The notes beneath the pieces were generated by a model. It made no database searches. It saw only the letters and a list, made by a program, of their open reading frames with translations, and was not told the origin of the DNA. The position numbers and the translations under genes are program-made. A stretch of 46,734 bases of DNA, from the NCBI GenBank assembly GCA_015056795.1, contig SVFO01000033.1, positions 1-46,734 of the forward strand. The letters run 5' to 3'. Shown here piece by piece: positions 16,260 to 24,956 of the stretch. This DNA comes from Lachnospiraceae bacterium. Its GTDB lineage: Bacteria > Bacillota > Clostridia > Lachnospirales > Lachnospiraceae. Position 1 is the stretch's first letter. Every line of letters starts with the position of its first letter.

Positions 16260-18704
16260 ATGAAATTTGGTTATTTTGATGACGCCAACAGAGAGTACGT
16301 CATCACAACCCCCAAGACCCCACTTCCCTGGATCAACTATCTTGGATGCAACGAGTTCTTCTCCCTGATTTCCAATACGCAGGGCGGTTACACCTTCTAC
16401 AAGGATGCGAAGCTGCTTCGCCTGACCCGTTATCGTTACAACAACGTTCCTACGGACATGGGCGGCAAGTACTTCTATATCAAGGACGGCGAAACCGTTT
16501 GGAATCCAGGCTGGCAGCCCACCCAGACGGAGCTGGACGAGTACGAGTGCCGTCACGGCATCGGCTACAGCCGCTTCACCGGCAAGAAGAATGGCCTGAA
16601 GGCATCCGCTCTTGCATTTGTCCCCATGAATGATCACTGCGAGGTAACCCAGCTGACCCTGACCAATGAGAGCAATGAGAAGAAGTCCGTCAAGGTATTC
16701 TCCTATGTTGAATGGTGTCTGTGGAACGCAGACGACGACATGAAGAACTTCCAGCGTCTCCTTAGCTGCGGCGAAATGGAAGTGGAAGGCTCTACCATCT
16801 ATCACAAGACCGAGTACAGAGAGAGAAGAAATCATTACGCGGTCTATTCCGTAAATACCGAGATCGCCGGCTTTGACACCAGCCGCGACGATTTCCTCGG
16901 CGCATACAGAAGCGCTTCCAATCCTGAGGTTGTGGAAAAGGGTCAGTGCACCAATTCCATGGCCAGCGGCTGGTCTCCCATCGCCTGCCAGCAGATCAAC
17001 ATAGAGCTGGCTCCCGGCGAGAGCAGGGATTTTGTATATGTTCTTGGCTATATCGAGAATCCACAGGAAGAAAAGTGGGCTGACGCCGCAATGCAGGTAA
17101 TTAATAAGAAGCGCGCTCACGAGATGCTGGCCCGCTATGCCACCACCGCTGACGTAAAGAAGGCCCTGGACGAGCTGCATGCTTACTGGGCTAAGCTTCT
17201 CTCCAAGTATCAGGTATCCTCCAAGGATGAGAAGGTCAACCGCATGGTAAACATCTGGAACCAGTACCAGTGTATGGTAACCTTTAACATGTCTCGTTCC
17301 GCTTCCTATTATGAATCCGGCATCGGCCGTGGCATGGGCTTTAGAGACTCTTGCCAGGATCTGCTTGGCTTCGTACATCTGATTCCCGACCGTGCAAGGG
17401 AGCGTATCATCGACATCGCTTCCACGCAGTTTGAGGACGGCAGCGCTTACCATCAGTATCAGCCCCTGACCAAGAAGGGTAACTCCGACATCGGCAGCGG
17501 CTTCAATGATGATCCCCTGTGGCTCATCGCCGGTACCAGCGCTTACGTTCGTGAGACCGGTGACGTTTCCATTTTGGATCAGATGACTCCTTTTGACAAT
17601 GATGAGAGCAAGGCTACTCCTCTCATGAACCACTTAAAGAGATCCTTTGATTACATCGTAAATCACAAGGGACCTCATGATCTGCCCCTCATTGGCCGGG
17701 CAGACTGGAATGACTGTCTGAACCTGAACTGCTTCTCCGAGCATCCCGGCGAGTCCTTCCAGACCTTCGGTCCCAGTGAGGGTCCCGTTGCAGAGTCCGT
17801 ATTCATTGCAGGCATGTTCGTGAAGTATGGTGAGGAATATGCACAGCTCTGCGAGCTCAAGGGCGATGACGCTGAGGCAGCAAGAGCCCGCGCCGAGGTT
17901 GACAAGATGTATGCAGCAATCCTGAAGGATGGCTGGGACGGCGAATGGTTTGTTCGTGCTTACGACGCCTTCAGCCACAAGGTTGGTTCCAAGGAATGTG
18001 AGGAAGGCCAGATCTACATCGAGCCCCAGGGCTTCTGCGTACTGGCCGGCGTTGGCGTAAAGGAAGGTCTTGCAGAAAAGGCTCTGAATTCCGTAAAGGA
18101 AAAGCTCGACACCAAGTATGGCATAATGATCCTTCAGCCTGCTTACACCAAGTATCACCTTGAGCTTGGTGAGGTTTCCTCCTATCCGCCCGGATACAAG
18201 GAGAATGCCGGAATCTTCTGCCACAACAATCCCTGGGTTTCCATCGCTGAAACCGTCATCGGCAGAGGCGATCGTGCTTTCGAGATTTATAAGAAGACCT
18301 GCCCTGCTTACATTGAGGAGATTTCCGAGATTCATCGCACCGAGCCCTACGTTTACTCTCAGATGGTTGCAGGTGCTGACGCTCCGAGACACGGCGAGGC
18401 GAAGAACAGCTGGCTGACCGGTACCGCTGCATGGACCTTTGTCAACGTTTCCCAGTATATTCTGGGCGTATATCCTACGCATCACGGTCTTCAGATCAAC
18501 CCTTGCGTTCCTGCAGGCTTTGGTGACTTTGATCTCACCAGAACCTACCGCGGCGTAAACTACCATGTAGCCGTAAAGAATCCGAATGGCGTTCAGAAGG
18601 GCGTAACCAAGATCGTCGTAGACGGTAAGGAGCTTGTCGGCACCTCCGTAATTCCTTACGAGGCTGGCAAAACTGATGTAACCGTTGAAGTTATTATGGG
18701 CTAG
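16260..18704 (+). CDS. cbp: Cellobiose phosphorylase (glycoside hydrolase family 94)
   Basis: 814 aa, matching the usual 810-820 aa of cellobiose phosphorylases, which split cellobiose with phosphate into glucose 1-phosphate and glucose in the cytoplasm, saving one ATP. N-terminal super-sandwich domain, linker, then the (alpha/alpha)6 barrel with [13 protein letters not shown]482 is the expected general acid. [15 protein letters not shown] and [11 protein letters not shown] fit the family. No signal peptide. The gene is richer in G+C and more uniform in codon use (GGC, GAG, AAG, TTC) than its neighbours, which suggests high expression. A consensus promoter and strong ribosome site precede it; no transporter lies next to it. 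Confidence 0.93.
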   Translation: MKFGYFDDANREYVITTPKTPLPWINYLGCNEFFSLISNTQGGYTFYKDAKLLRLTRYRYNNVPTDMGGKYFYIKDGETVWNPGWQPTQTELDEYECRHGIGYSRFTGKKNGLKASALAFVPMNDHCEVTQLTLTNESNEKKSVKVFSYVEWCLWNADDDMKNFQRLLSCGEMEVEGSTIYHKTEYRERRNHYAVYSVNTEIAGFDTSRDDFLGAYRSASNPEVVEKGQCTNSMASGWSPIACQQINIELAPGESRDFVYVLGYIENPQEEKWADAAMQVINKKRAHEMLARYATTADVKKALDELHAYWAKLLSKYQVSSKDEKVNRMVNIWNQYQCMVTFNMSRSASYYESGIGRGMGFRDSCQDLLGFVHLIPDRARERIIDIASTQFEDGSAYHQYQPLTKKGNSDIGSGFNDDPLWLIAGTSAYVRETGDVSILDQMTPFDNDESKATPLMNHLKRSFDYIVNHKGPHDLPLIGRADWNDCLNLNCFSEHPGESFQTFGPSEGPVAESVFIAGMFVKYGEEYAQLCELKGDDAEAARARAEVDKMYAAILKDGWDGEWFVRAYDAFSHKVGSKECEEGQIYIEPQGFCVLAGVGVKEGLAEKALNSVKEKLDTKYGIMILQPAYTKYHLELGEVSSYPPGYKENAGIFCHNNPWVSIAETVIGRGDRAFEIYKKTCPAYIEEISEIHRTEPYVYSQMVAGADAPRHGEAKNSWLTGTAAWTFVNVSQYILGVYPTHHGLQINPCVPAGFGDFDLTRTYRGVNYHVAVKNPNGVQKGVTKIVVDGKELVGTSVIPYEAGKTDVTVEVIMG

Positions 18705-18707
18705 TCC

Positions 18708-18999
18708 GAAGGAGGGGCCCACGCGCCTTAAAGTCCGAAGGGGGGACCCGCTTGCGGGGAGATACCTTCGGACAGCGTGGGAGGATGCCTTCGGACCACC
18801 TAGCCAGATATTTGGACCAAAGGACGTGCCGCAGGCACGCCTGGAAGGAGGGGCCCACGCGCCTTAAAGTCCGAAGGGGGGACCCGCTTGCGGGGAGATA
18901 CCTTCGGACAGCGTGGGAGGATGCCTTCGGACCACCTAGCCAGATATTTGGACCAAAGGACGTGCCGCAGGCACGCCTGGAAGGAGGGGCCCACGCGCC
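18708..18999. repeat. Two identical 136-bp tandem repeats plus a 20-bp partial third
   Basis: Units at 18708-18843 and 18844-18979 are identical by eye; a third starts at 18980 and stops matching after 18999. Each unit is G+C-rich and holds nested inverted repeats: GTCCGAAGG/CCTTCGGAC (18733-18741 and 18765-18773) around CCCGC-TT-GCGGG, and a separate CGTGCC-GCA-GGCACG hairpin. It starts four bases after the cellobiose phosphorylase stop and ends 8 bp before the terminator, so it would form the 3' UTR. Confidence 0.95.
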
Positions 19000-19007
19000 C
19001 CTATATA

Positions 19008-19038
19008 AAAGAGCATGCCACGCGGCATGCTCTTTTTC
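19008..19038. terminator. Strong bidirectional terminator
   Basis: A 12-bp perfect stem AAAGAGCATGCC/GGCATGCTCTTT with a 4-nt loop. T-rich tail on the plus strand (TTTTTCTTT) and TTTTAT on the minus. It sits between convergent cellobiose phosphorylase and the Cys-rich gene. Confidence 0.9.
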
Positions 19039-19039
19039 T

Positions 19040-19297
19040 TTACCATTTTTCATAGGGGCAGCTTTGTTCAATGATGGCCGCCCGTAGCTCGACATAGCAC
19101 CCGCAGGCTGTGCACATACCCTCCAAGAGTCTCTCGCACTCTTTACAAAGCGCCAACCGTTCCTCGCGAACGGGCTCCGATGTGCGCTCCTCGTCCGAAA
19201 GATCCTCAATCATGCGCCTTACGGATTCATAGATTTTCACGCCGTCTGCCATCTCTCTGAGCAGACATTTCTTACACCTTCTCTCGTTCCCTTCCAT
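19040..19297 (-). CDS. Small Cys-rich protein (DUF6171-like), probable zinc binder
   Basis: 85 aa with seven or more cysteines arranged as CKKC (residues 8-11), CKEC near 51-54, and CTACGCY near 63-69, plus one near the C-terminus (SCPYEKW). The pairs look like zinc knuckles. This matches a small family common in Clostridia (DUF6171) of unknown role. It follows the GGDEF gene by 37 bp and is probably the last gene of that operon, but the ribosome site is weak. Confidence 0.7.
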   Translation of the reverse strand: MEGNERRCKKCLLREMADGVKIYESVRRMIEDLSDEERTSEPVREERLALCKECERLLEGMCTACGCYVELRAAIIEQSCPYEKW

Positions 19298-19334
19298 CCT
19301 GCGTCATGCTTCCCTTTCACGCCTAAGCAAATAC

Positions 19335-20999
19335 TCATCTCTTCCGCCTGTCATACTTTCCCTGATAGTACTCTGATTTATTCTTATACATCGCCTCATC
19401 TGCGCGTTTGAAGACATCCTTATAGGCCTGATCAACCTCCGGGTCGTAAATGGCCGCGCCCTTAGAAATCGCCAGCGCATTTTCGCCATAGGCTTCCTCC
19501 TCGTTTCTGCGCTTCACGGCCTCATCAATCTCCGCAAAATACGCATCCACCCGCGCCTTCGAAGCATTTTCAAGAACCACCATAAACTCATCGCCGCCGA
19601 TTCGGTAAACATTCTGGGCTCCTACAACCTTCTTTAGAATCTCGGCTGCATCAACAATATAGCGGTCTCCCACTTCATGTCCCAGATGGTCATTGATCTG
19701 CTTTAGTCCATTCATGTCAAAAACAATCACGGCAAACGATGCCATGCCAGCCTGAATCTTGCGCTCCAAATTCCTCACGAGATCAAGGTACGAGGTCTTG
19801 TTGCCAACGCCCGTCATGCCATCCATATAAGCCTGCGCGTGGATGTGCGCAAAGTATTCCCGCAGCTCTCTTGCAATGCTGTTAATACTGTCAGAAAGCT
19901 CTCCAATCTCATTCCTTTGATGATATTCCATCTGCGCATTCAGTTCCCCTTTGGCAATGTGCGAGGAGACCTCCGTTAAGCGTCTGAGAGGTTTAATGAT
20001 GTCAGTCTGAATTCTGCTCACAACGATCAGAATGACCGCCAAAACAACTAGCAAAACAACCAACATCTTATTGATCATGTCCTTGACGGGACGATTGATT
20101 TCATCCTTGGAAACCTCAATAACCAGGATCATACCGTTTCGCAGGCTCATGGAAACGACTCGCTGCTCCTCTCCCTCCCAGGAAATACAGCCGTTCCCAT
20201 CCGAATGCACCCACTTCTCCATTAAGGCATTTCTGGCCTCCTTCTCCTCTCCTTCGAGAAGCATCGCCTTTAAGCCCTCAGGATTGTTCTTCGAATATAC
20301 AATGTCACCATTTTTCGTCACAAGATATCCTATTCCATCGAGATAGTCGACGGAATCCACGGTCTCCTGAATCACCTTCATGTTGAGGTCAAGACCTACG
20401 ACGCCAAAGAACTTCCCCTGAATATACACGGGCGATACATAGGAGGTCATGTAGATGTCAATGTTTTTATTCATGTAGGGCTCCAGCCAAATCGTCCGTC
20501 CAGCTTCAATCGGTTCATAATACCAGGCAACATGCTCCCTGTCGTCCTCGTCATATTGAGAGAGGTCCGTAAGCTGCATCCTGACATATTCCCCATAGCC
20601 ATTGTCCGTCACAAAAACACCCATGTCTATTCCATATTTCTTAGGCTCCGTGCGGAAATAAAAGGCATACGCATTGCCTGCAACCGTTCCCACGTCTCGC
20701 CCGAGATGTTCAAAATTATCCAAAAAGAGCTGAGCATATTCCTGATCAAGCAATAAACGCTCTGGATCTGCATTGTTGATGACATACCCCTCTAAGGCCT
20801 CGAGCGTACGCTCCAAGCCCTCGAAATTCGCATTCAATTCCCTCGCCTTCTGCTCCACTAACATGGTCAGTGCCTGGTCTGCCTCTTTTTCAATTTCCTT
20901 CTTCATGAAATAAATTCCAGAAAAAACCAACAGAAAATAGACCCCGAGCACGGAGACGCAGAAAAACAATAAAATTTTGGTTCGAATGGAATGCCTCAT
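19335..20999 (-). CDS. Membrane diguanylate cyclase, CACHE-HAMP-GGDEF
   Basis: 554 aa from the ATG at 20999 (GGGTGA 5 nt upstream; a GTG at 21008 is possible). TM helix near residues 10-32, then an extracellular double-CACHE sensor to about 300 (WYYEPIEAGRTIWLEPYMN and SYVSPVYIQGKFFGVVGLD are typical), second TM near 312-332, HAMP to about 385, then GGDEF with an intact RIGGDEF at residues 468-472 and a DMNGLKQIND segment. It should make c-di-GMP in response to a small extracellular ligand. The product-inhibition RxxD site normally five residues before GGDEF is absent, so feedback inhibition may be lost. It overlaps no gene but follows the degenerate GGDEF gene directly. Confidence 0.9.
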   Translation of the reverse strand: MRHSIRTKILLFFCVSVLGVYFLLVFSGIYFMKKEIEKEADQALTMLVEQKARELNANFEGLERTLEALEGYVINNADPERLLLDQEYAQLFLDNFEHLGRDVGTVAGNAYAFYFRTEPKKYGIDMGVFVTDNGYGEYVRMQLTDLSQYDEDDREHVAWYYEPIEAGRTIWLEPYMNKNIDIYMTSYVSPVYIQGKFFGVVGLDLNMKVIQETVDSVDYLDGIGYLVTKNGDIVYSKNNPEGLKAMLLEGEEKEARNALMEKWVHSDGNGCISWEGEEQRVVSMSLRNGMILVIEVSKDEINRPVKDMINKMLVVLLVVLAVILIVVSRIQTDIIKPLRRLTEVSSHIAKGELNAQMEYHQRNEIGELSDSINSIARELREYFAHIHAQAYMDGMTGVGNKTSYLDLVRNLERKIQAGMASFAVIVFDMNGLKQINDHLGHEVGDRYIVDAAEILKKVVGAQNVYRIGGDEFMVVLENASKARVDAYFAEIDEAVKRRNEEEAYGENALAISKGAAIYDPEVDQAYKDVFKRADEAMYKNKSEYYQGKYDRRKR

Positions 21000-21013
21000 G
21001 TACTTCACCCGTC

Positions 21014-21511
21014 TCAGACACGCTTCACGCCGTTCCCGCCCATTTCCTTGACCAGATAACAGCCCTGCATTGCCCGATAATAATGTCTTTTAATCGTATC
21101 CGTCAACCTGACCTCCGTAATTCCCACGGAGATCGTCACTCGTCCATCCTTTTCAACCTTCTCGCACAGCTCCTTGCAGATTTCGCCTGCAAACTCCATG
21201 GACCATTCCATCAGTGCGACAAAACAGTCATCTCCCCAGCGAAACAGCTCACATTTCTCCCCAAGGCTTTGCTGGAACAGATCCGCCAGCCACTTGATTA
21301 CGGCATCCTTTTCCTCCCGCTGACAGCTCTCCGTAAAATCATCCACGTCAAAGACTGCCACCGACTGATACCTCATCGTCTGAAACAGCCCGTCTTTTCC
21401 ATAGGTTTCCTTGAAATACAAGCGGTTAGGAAGTCCCGTGAGCTCATCTGTTTTGCTCTGCCGTTCCTCGCGACTATTCACTTTTTTCGTTGAGAGCTTC
21501 AGCAGCTTCAT
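21014..21511 (-). CDS. Stand-alone degenerate GGDEF-like protein
   Basis: 165 aa. KTDELTGLPNRLYFKE is the classic first helix of GGDEF domains and AVFDVDDFTES fits the metal-site strand. The signature itself is FRWGDDCF, where active enzymes have RYGGDEF, so the second Gly and the catalytic Glu are replaced (by Asp and Cys). It should not make c-di-GMP but could bind GTP or act as a pseudo-enzyme partner. No TM helix. It starts 5 nt after the upstream CACHE gene, whose last codons contain its ribosome site (GAGGAAAGG), and ends 14 bp before the next start. It may be the detached output domain of that sensor. Confidence 0.75.
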   Translation of the reverse strand: MKLLKLSTKKVNSREERQSKTDELTGLPNRLYFKETYGKDGLFQTMRYQSVAVFDVDDFTESCQREEKDAVIKWLADLFQQSLGEKCELFRWGDDCFVALMEWSMEFAGEICKELCEKVEKDGRVTISVGITEVRLTDTIKRHYYRAMQGCYLVKEMGGNGVKRV

Positions 21512-21516
21512 CCAAA

Positions 21517-22842
21517 CTACTCCATCCTTTCCTCATCTGCTTCCAAAAGCCATAATACGGAAGACAGCTCGCCCTTTTCATCCCATGCGAAGGGAACAAA
21601 GCGAGCGCGACACTTCCTGTTTCCCGTATCCAAAAAGTCCAAGGTAACGGAGGATCTTCCCTTTAACCTGATTGGAAGTGTCGGCAGATCAATAAAGGTA
21701 TACGCCCCCTTCTTAAAGCGCAGGTCCGTCACACCATCCATATAAGCGCGCAGGGCATATTGCGCCTTCTCATGCCACTGACCAGAGCCCTCCAGCCCTC
21801 CCGTCAGGGAATCGGCCTCCTGATAGGTGTCCTGCTCCAGTCGAATTAACCAAATAATGTCATAAATGTCCGTCAGCGAATGCATCTCTCCCAGCAATAC
21901 CCATTCATTCTGCTTCAACCGATTCAAACGCAGGAATGCATAAAGCATTCCCAACCACAGCACCAAAAGCAAAACAAAGAAGGTGATCCAAATGCGAATG
22001 AGAGGCTCCATAAGCACGGATTTCTCCATCACCCTGATGGCATACCACTCATCCATAACCTCCGTCGTAAACACATAATAGGACTCGCCAGATTCCTTTA
22101 ACAGGAAATATTCGTCCTCCGTCTGATACAACTCCGTCGCAATGGCATTGCCAAATCCACTTTCATTCAAATAATCTTTACCAAGCTCCGCCGTATCAGA
22201 ATGTGCCACGACAATTCCATGACTATCCAAAATCATGGCGCTGTACCAATCTCCGTCCGCAATACTGTTTTCTATAAGCGTTTGAATGTCATGAAGCGTA
22301 ATGTCAAGGGAAAGCACGCTCTCCCGATCTGGCAAAAGCTTACAGACACTCATTTTGACGGTGTTTGTCTTCTCATCAAGATAGGGCGTTACCAGCGCAA
22401 CCTCACCCTTTGCCGCCACTGCCGCCTGATACCAAGGCCTCTCCTTTGCGACAAAATTTTCATCCGGCACCCATCCACTGCCATCATAAAACTTTCCGCC
22501 AATGATGCCATAGATGCCCGTAAAGTCACTACTGACCGTCTTTGCATAAACCTTAGTCTGCTTCTCCAAATAGTCTAAAATCTCATCATCTCCCGCACCT
22601 GCCTCCTGAAGACTGTTGACGGAATAGGCCGCCATCGCAATTGTGTCCGTACTCTCCAACAGAAAATACCCGACCTCAGAAGAGAGCTGCAATACCTGGT
22701 TCTCCTTTACGACCAGAATATTATTGAGTTCCTTGACATAGATGGCGTTAAAGGTGACGGAGATGAAAAAAGTAATCAATATCACGAAAAGCAGAAAAGA
22801 AATAACACTCTTTATTGAAAGATAGATTCTCTTTTTCTTCAC
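21517..22842 (-). CDS. CACHE-domain membrane sensor protein without its own output domain
   Basis: About 441 aa from a GTG at 22842 (GAGGAG upstream; a TTG at 22845 is also possible). TM helix near residues 12-34, an extracellular double-CACHE domain (AKERPWYQAAVAAKGEV and TPYLDEKTNTVKMSV are characteristic), second TM near 275-297. The cytoplasmic end of about 135 residues has a PAS-like look (LTDIYDIIWLIRL, then RARFVPFAWDEKGEL). No GGDEF, kinase or MCP output follows in the same frame. The next gene, 5 nt downstream, codes for a degenerate GGDEF protein, so the two may work as one split sensor. First gene of the c-di-GMP operon. Confidence 0.75.
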   Translation of the reverse strand: MKKKRIYLSIKSVISFLLFVILITFFISVTFNAIYVKELNNILVVKENQVLQLSSEVGYFLLESTDTIAMAAYSVNSLQEAGAGDDEILDYLEKQTKVYAKTVSSDFTGIYGIIGGKFYDGSGWVPDENFVAKERPWYQAAVAAKGEVALVTPYLDEKTNTVKMSVCKLLPDRESVLSLDITLHDIQTLIENSIADGDWYSAMILDSHGIVVAHSDTAELGKDYLNESGFGNAIATELYQTEDEYFLLKESGESYYVFTTEVMDEWYAIRVMEKSVLMEPLIRIWITFFVLLLVLWLGMLYAFLRLNRLKQNEWVLLGEMHSLTDIYDIIWLIRLEQDTYQEADSLTGGLEGSGQWHEKAQYALRAYMDGVTDLRFKKGAYTFIDLPTLPIRLKGRSSVTLDFLDTGNRKCRARFVPFAWDEKGELSSVLWLLEADEERME

Positions 22843-22889
22843 CAATGATCTCCTCGCGGATTGAAAAATCTAAATAATTTCACTATAGA

Positions 22890-23214
22890 AAGGTGAAGGC
22901 CATCTCCCGAAGAAGATGGCCTTCTTCCGCTTTTGGCGGAAAGTTGTTCCTGACTAGGAGGTTACTAACCTAAACCGTTCTTAAGCTTGAAACATGCTCA
23001 AAACAATGCCCCGCTCTTTAACCACTCAAGCGGCTTTAGTCATTCTACCTTATGATTGACGAGACTTTGAGCGCCCGTAGACCCTACATGCAGGTGGAGA
23101 AAGTCAGTCCTAGTCCGGGAAAGCGTCCTCCGGTATGCATGAAACGGAAGCCATCGGTTTCGAACCGCCAGGCGAAGCCTGCTCCAAATTCAGCAACTTC
23201 CGAATGTAATTACT
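22890..23214 (-). ncRNA. Candidate large structured RNA, about 320 nt
   Basis: A promoter-driven, gene-free stretch full of helices. A long-range closing stem pairs 23194-23202 (minus CGGAAGTTG) with 22937-22946 (CAACTTTCCG, one bulge). Inside are CAGGC-TT-GCCTG, CGGTT-CGA-AACCG, GACTTT/AAAGTC, CCGCT/AGCGG and GGTT-AGT-AACC hairpins. It ends in a 10-bp hairpin AAGGCCATCT/AGATGGCCTT (22896-22923). No open frame of note. It lies about 50 nt upstream of the CACHE sensor start, so it could be a leader or a separate RNA. I saw no signature of RNase P, tmRNA, SRP or a c-di-GMP riboswitch. The raiA-type RNAs of Clostridia are a possible family, but I cannot confirm it. Confidence 0.6.
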
Positions 23215-23220
23215 ATCCTT

Positions 23221-23249
23221 AGTATAATGGTTTTTCACCAAAAACGCAA
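23221..23249 (-). promoter_or_regulatory. Promoter of the structured RNA
   Basis: Minus-strand TTGCGT (23244-23249), 17-nt spacer, TATACT (23221-23226), placing the RNA start near 23214. Confidence 0.6.
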
Positions 23250-23268
23250 GACTTTCCACCGTATTCCA

Positions 23269-23297
23269 TTGAAATTTTTGTCTATTGCATATATAAT
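23269..23297 (+). promoter_or_regulatory. Promoter of the DUF1622 gene
   Basis: TTGAAA (23269-23274), 17-nt spacer, TATAAT (23292-23297), divergent from the RNA promoter 20 bp away. Confidence 0.75.
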
Positions 23298-23338
23298 ATT
23301 CCTATAATTTGACAATTTTCTTATGGGGGAATCAATTT

Positions 23339-23674
23339 ATGGAATCTATCTATCAAAGTGCCGAAACCATTCTTCGCTATATTGTGGAGTTTTCCACCTT
23401 GCTTCTAGAATTTTTCGGCATCTCCATCCTCGTGATTACTGCCGTAAAAAGCTTTGTCCTTTGGATCAAAAAGGACGAGGCCATTCGCCTGCGCCTTGCA
23501 CAGGGCATCGCCCTCGCGCTGGAATTTAAGCTTGGCGGAGAGGTTCTTCGAACCGTAGTTGTCCGTGAATGGGCTGAGCTTGGCATCCTTGGCGCCATCA
23601 TCGCACTCCGTGCCGCCCTCACCTTCCTCATTCACTGGGAGATCAAAAACGAACGCAAAGCCCTCTCACACTAG
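23339..23674 (+). CDS. DUF1622 family membrane protein
   Basis: 111 aa from the ATG at 23339, chosen because GGGGGA lies 8 nt upstream and an ATG at 23309 would be only a few bases from the transcription start. Three hydrophobic stretches: residues 12-38 (with LEFFGISILVITAVKSF), about 55-65, and 80-102. The segment RLRLAQGIALALEFKLGGEVLRT is the hallmark of DUF1622, small integral membrane proteins of unknown function found in many bacteria. Monocistronic by appearance. Confidence 0.82.
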   Translation: MESIYQSAETILRYIVEFSTLLLEFFGISILVITAVKSFVLWIKKDEAIRLRLAQGIALALEFKLGGEVLRTVVVREWAELGILGAIIALRAALTFLIHWEIKNERKALSH

Positions 23675-23760
23675 TATATGCGAAGGCGCCTTCAAATATG
23701 GGAAGCATGCAGATGGACAGCATCGAGATAACATCAGAGAAATATGAAAGGAAATTGATC

Positions 23761-24165
23761 TCATACATATTTAATATTTTTGCATTTATACCCCTTAATC
23801 AGCGAGTCATGCGTGAGCAGAACCATGTCATTCGAAATAGCCTGACAGATCAACATCCTATCGAAGGGATCCTTGTGTTCCGGCTCGGTCTCTGGCCTTT
23901 TCAGCTTTTGAAGAAGATGTACATTCTTCCCTTCAAGAGGTACTATCTCAAAGCCAGCAGCCTTACACAATTCCTCAATCCTTCTGGCCGTGAAGGGCAT
24001 CATATCAGGCTTCACAAGCCGCTTCAACTCAATTTCCCATAAACTAAGTACGCTCACAAAAATCTCATTTGACGGAGTCAAAATAATCATCTTTGCCTCT
24101 TCTGGTAACTTAGCCGAATTTCCAAGCGCCCAGAGAATGATATGCGTATCTAAAAGTATCTTCAT
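23761..24165 (-). CDS. vapC: VapC-type PIN-domain toxin
   Basis: 134 aa with the PIN acidic residues: LLDTHII (D6), SLWEIELKR (E44), DPFDRML (D99 and D102) and LTHD (D120). PIN toxins of type II toxin-antitoxin systems are Mg-dependent RNases that cut tRNA or rRNA. The start overlaps the last 4 bases of the antitoxin gene, the usual translational coupling. Length is typical of the family. Confidence 0.9.
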   Translation of the reverse strand: MKILLDTHIILWALGNSAKLPEEAKMIILTPSNEIFVSVLSLWEIELKRLVKPDMMPFTARRIEELCKAAGFEIVPLEGKNVHLLQKLKRPETEPEHKDPFDRMLICQAISNDMVLLTHDSLIKGYKCKNIKYV

Positions 24166-24428
24166 AGCTTGCTCCCCTCAAAAAGATCCGTAATTTCCCC
24201 ATCAAGTCCGTCGAATGCTTCGTCAAATCCATCCGGCAACGCTAGCTCCTTTTCGGCGATCCCAATCCTTTTCGAAACATCCTTTTCTGGAACCAATGTG
24301 ATCTGTGCAACCTGCTTACCATCACGTGCCAGATAAATCACATCTTCCTCCCTGTTTTCCAGCATCTTTATCAATTTCGACAAATTCGTCTTTGCCTCAA
24401 GCATGTTCACCATCGTCATCCTAATCAC
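24162..24428 (-). CDS. Phd/YefM-type antitoxin
   Basis: 88 aa. The N-terminal part (MVNMLEAKTNLSKLI, then DVIYLARDGKQVAQI) is the Phd/YefM DNA-binding and dimer domain. The acidic C-terminus (DEAFDGLDGEITDLFEG) would wrap the PIN toxin encoded next. The ATG could be at 24428 or one of two further ATGs within five codons. The pair probably represses its own promoter. Confidence 0.88.
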   Translation of the reverse strand: MIRMTMVNMLEAKTNLSKLIKMLENREEDVIYLARDGKQVAQITLVPEKDVSKRIGIAEKELALPDGFDEAFDGLDGEITDLFEGSKL

Positions 24429-24570
24429 CCCGCATTTGCTTAGCTAACTTATTGGCTAATTTCATTGTAACAGTTTCCATACCATTCGTCAAGCCATTTG
24501 CCACTAGCATCCCCTAAATTCGTATAAACATACAACAATTCATTCTTAGCTCATCTTATATGTACAACCC

Positions 24571-24653
24571 GTGCGTTAGAGGGCGCACGACGTCCGGGGG
24601 ACGTCGGAATGCGCCGACCGGAGCGAAGCGGAGATCGAATCCGTTCGAATCCA
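24571..24653. repeat. tRNA-3'-end-derived structured repeat, copy A
   Basis: Starts with GTGCGTTAGAGG, identical to the 3' end of the adjacent tRNA-Arg(ACG). It continues with outer stem GGCGC/GCGCC (24582-24586 and 24611-24615) around inner stem GACGTCC/GGACGTC (24589-24605), then a small GC-GAA-GC hairpin and GTTCGAATCC, a T-arm-like sequence. Confidence 0.75.
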
Positions 24654-24669
24654 GCCTTACATGCAAACC

Positions 24670-24752
24670 GTGCGTTAGAGGGCGCTAGGCTCCGGTGGAG
24701 CCTGCCTTGCGCCGACCGAGCCGAAGGCGAGATCCGAACCCGTTCGCGTCCG
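24670..24752. repeat. tRNA-3'-end-derived structured repeat, copy B
   Basis: Same layout 99 bp later. The outer stem GGCGC/GCGCC is unchanged; the inner stem is AGGCTCC/GGAGCCT (24687-24703), so four of seven base pairs differ from copy A and all are compensated. GCC-GAA-GGC follows, then a 10-bp palindrome around 24741-24764. Confidence 0.75.
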
Positions 24753-24773
24753 ATCCGGACGCGAAGAAAAAGA

Positions 24774-24804
24774 AATGGGTATGCGTTTCAACGCATACCC
24801 ATCT
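24774..24804 (-). terminator. Terminator of tRNA-Arg(ACG)
   Basis: A stem of at least 12 bp (ATGGGTATGCGTT/AACGCATACCCAT) with a small loop; the minus-strand tail is TTCTTTTTCTTC. Confidence 0.85.
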
Positions 24805-24815
24805 CTTTTTCTTCA

Positions 24816-24889
24816 CGTGCGTTAGAGGATTCGAACCCCCGACCTTTTGGTCCGTAGCCAAACGCTCTATCCAGCTGAGCTAAACGCAC
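24816..24889 (-). tRNA. tRNA-Arg (ACG)
   Basis: Acceptor GTGCGTT/AACGCAC with G discriminator, anticodon stem TTTGG/CCAAA with loop CTACGGA giving ACG, and T-arm GGGGGTTCGAATCCTCT. Confidence 0.95.
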
Positions 24890-24956
24890 ACATCCGTTGC
24901 ATTCCTGCAACAGTATGTATTCTAACCTCTTTACGCCAAAAAGTCAAGAGGTATTT

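Noticed and set aside
16224..18722. Long minus-strand open frames opposite cellobiose phosphorylase
   Set aside because: They have no ribosome sites or known motifs and are explained by the biased codon use of the highly expressed plus-strand gene.
18708..18999. CRISPR array
   Set aside because: The repeats are contiguous 136-bp units with no unique spacers and no cas genes.
18694..19209. Open frames running through the 136-bp repeats
   Set aside because: The repeat length (136 = 3 x 45 + 1) shifts frames between units and both strands are open by chance; hairpin structure explains the sequence better.
22890..23214. RNase P RNA, tmRNA, SRP RNA or GEMM riboswitch
   Set aside because: None of the conserved cores (GAGGAAAGUC, tag-peptide frame, GGAAG-type SRP loop, GEMM signature) is present in the stretch.
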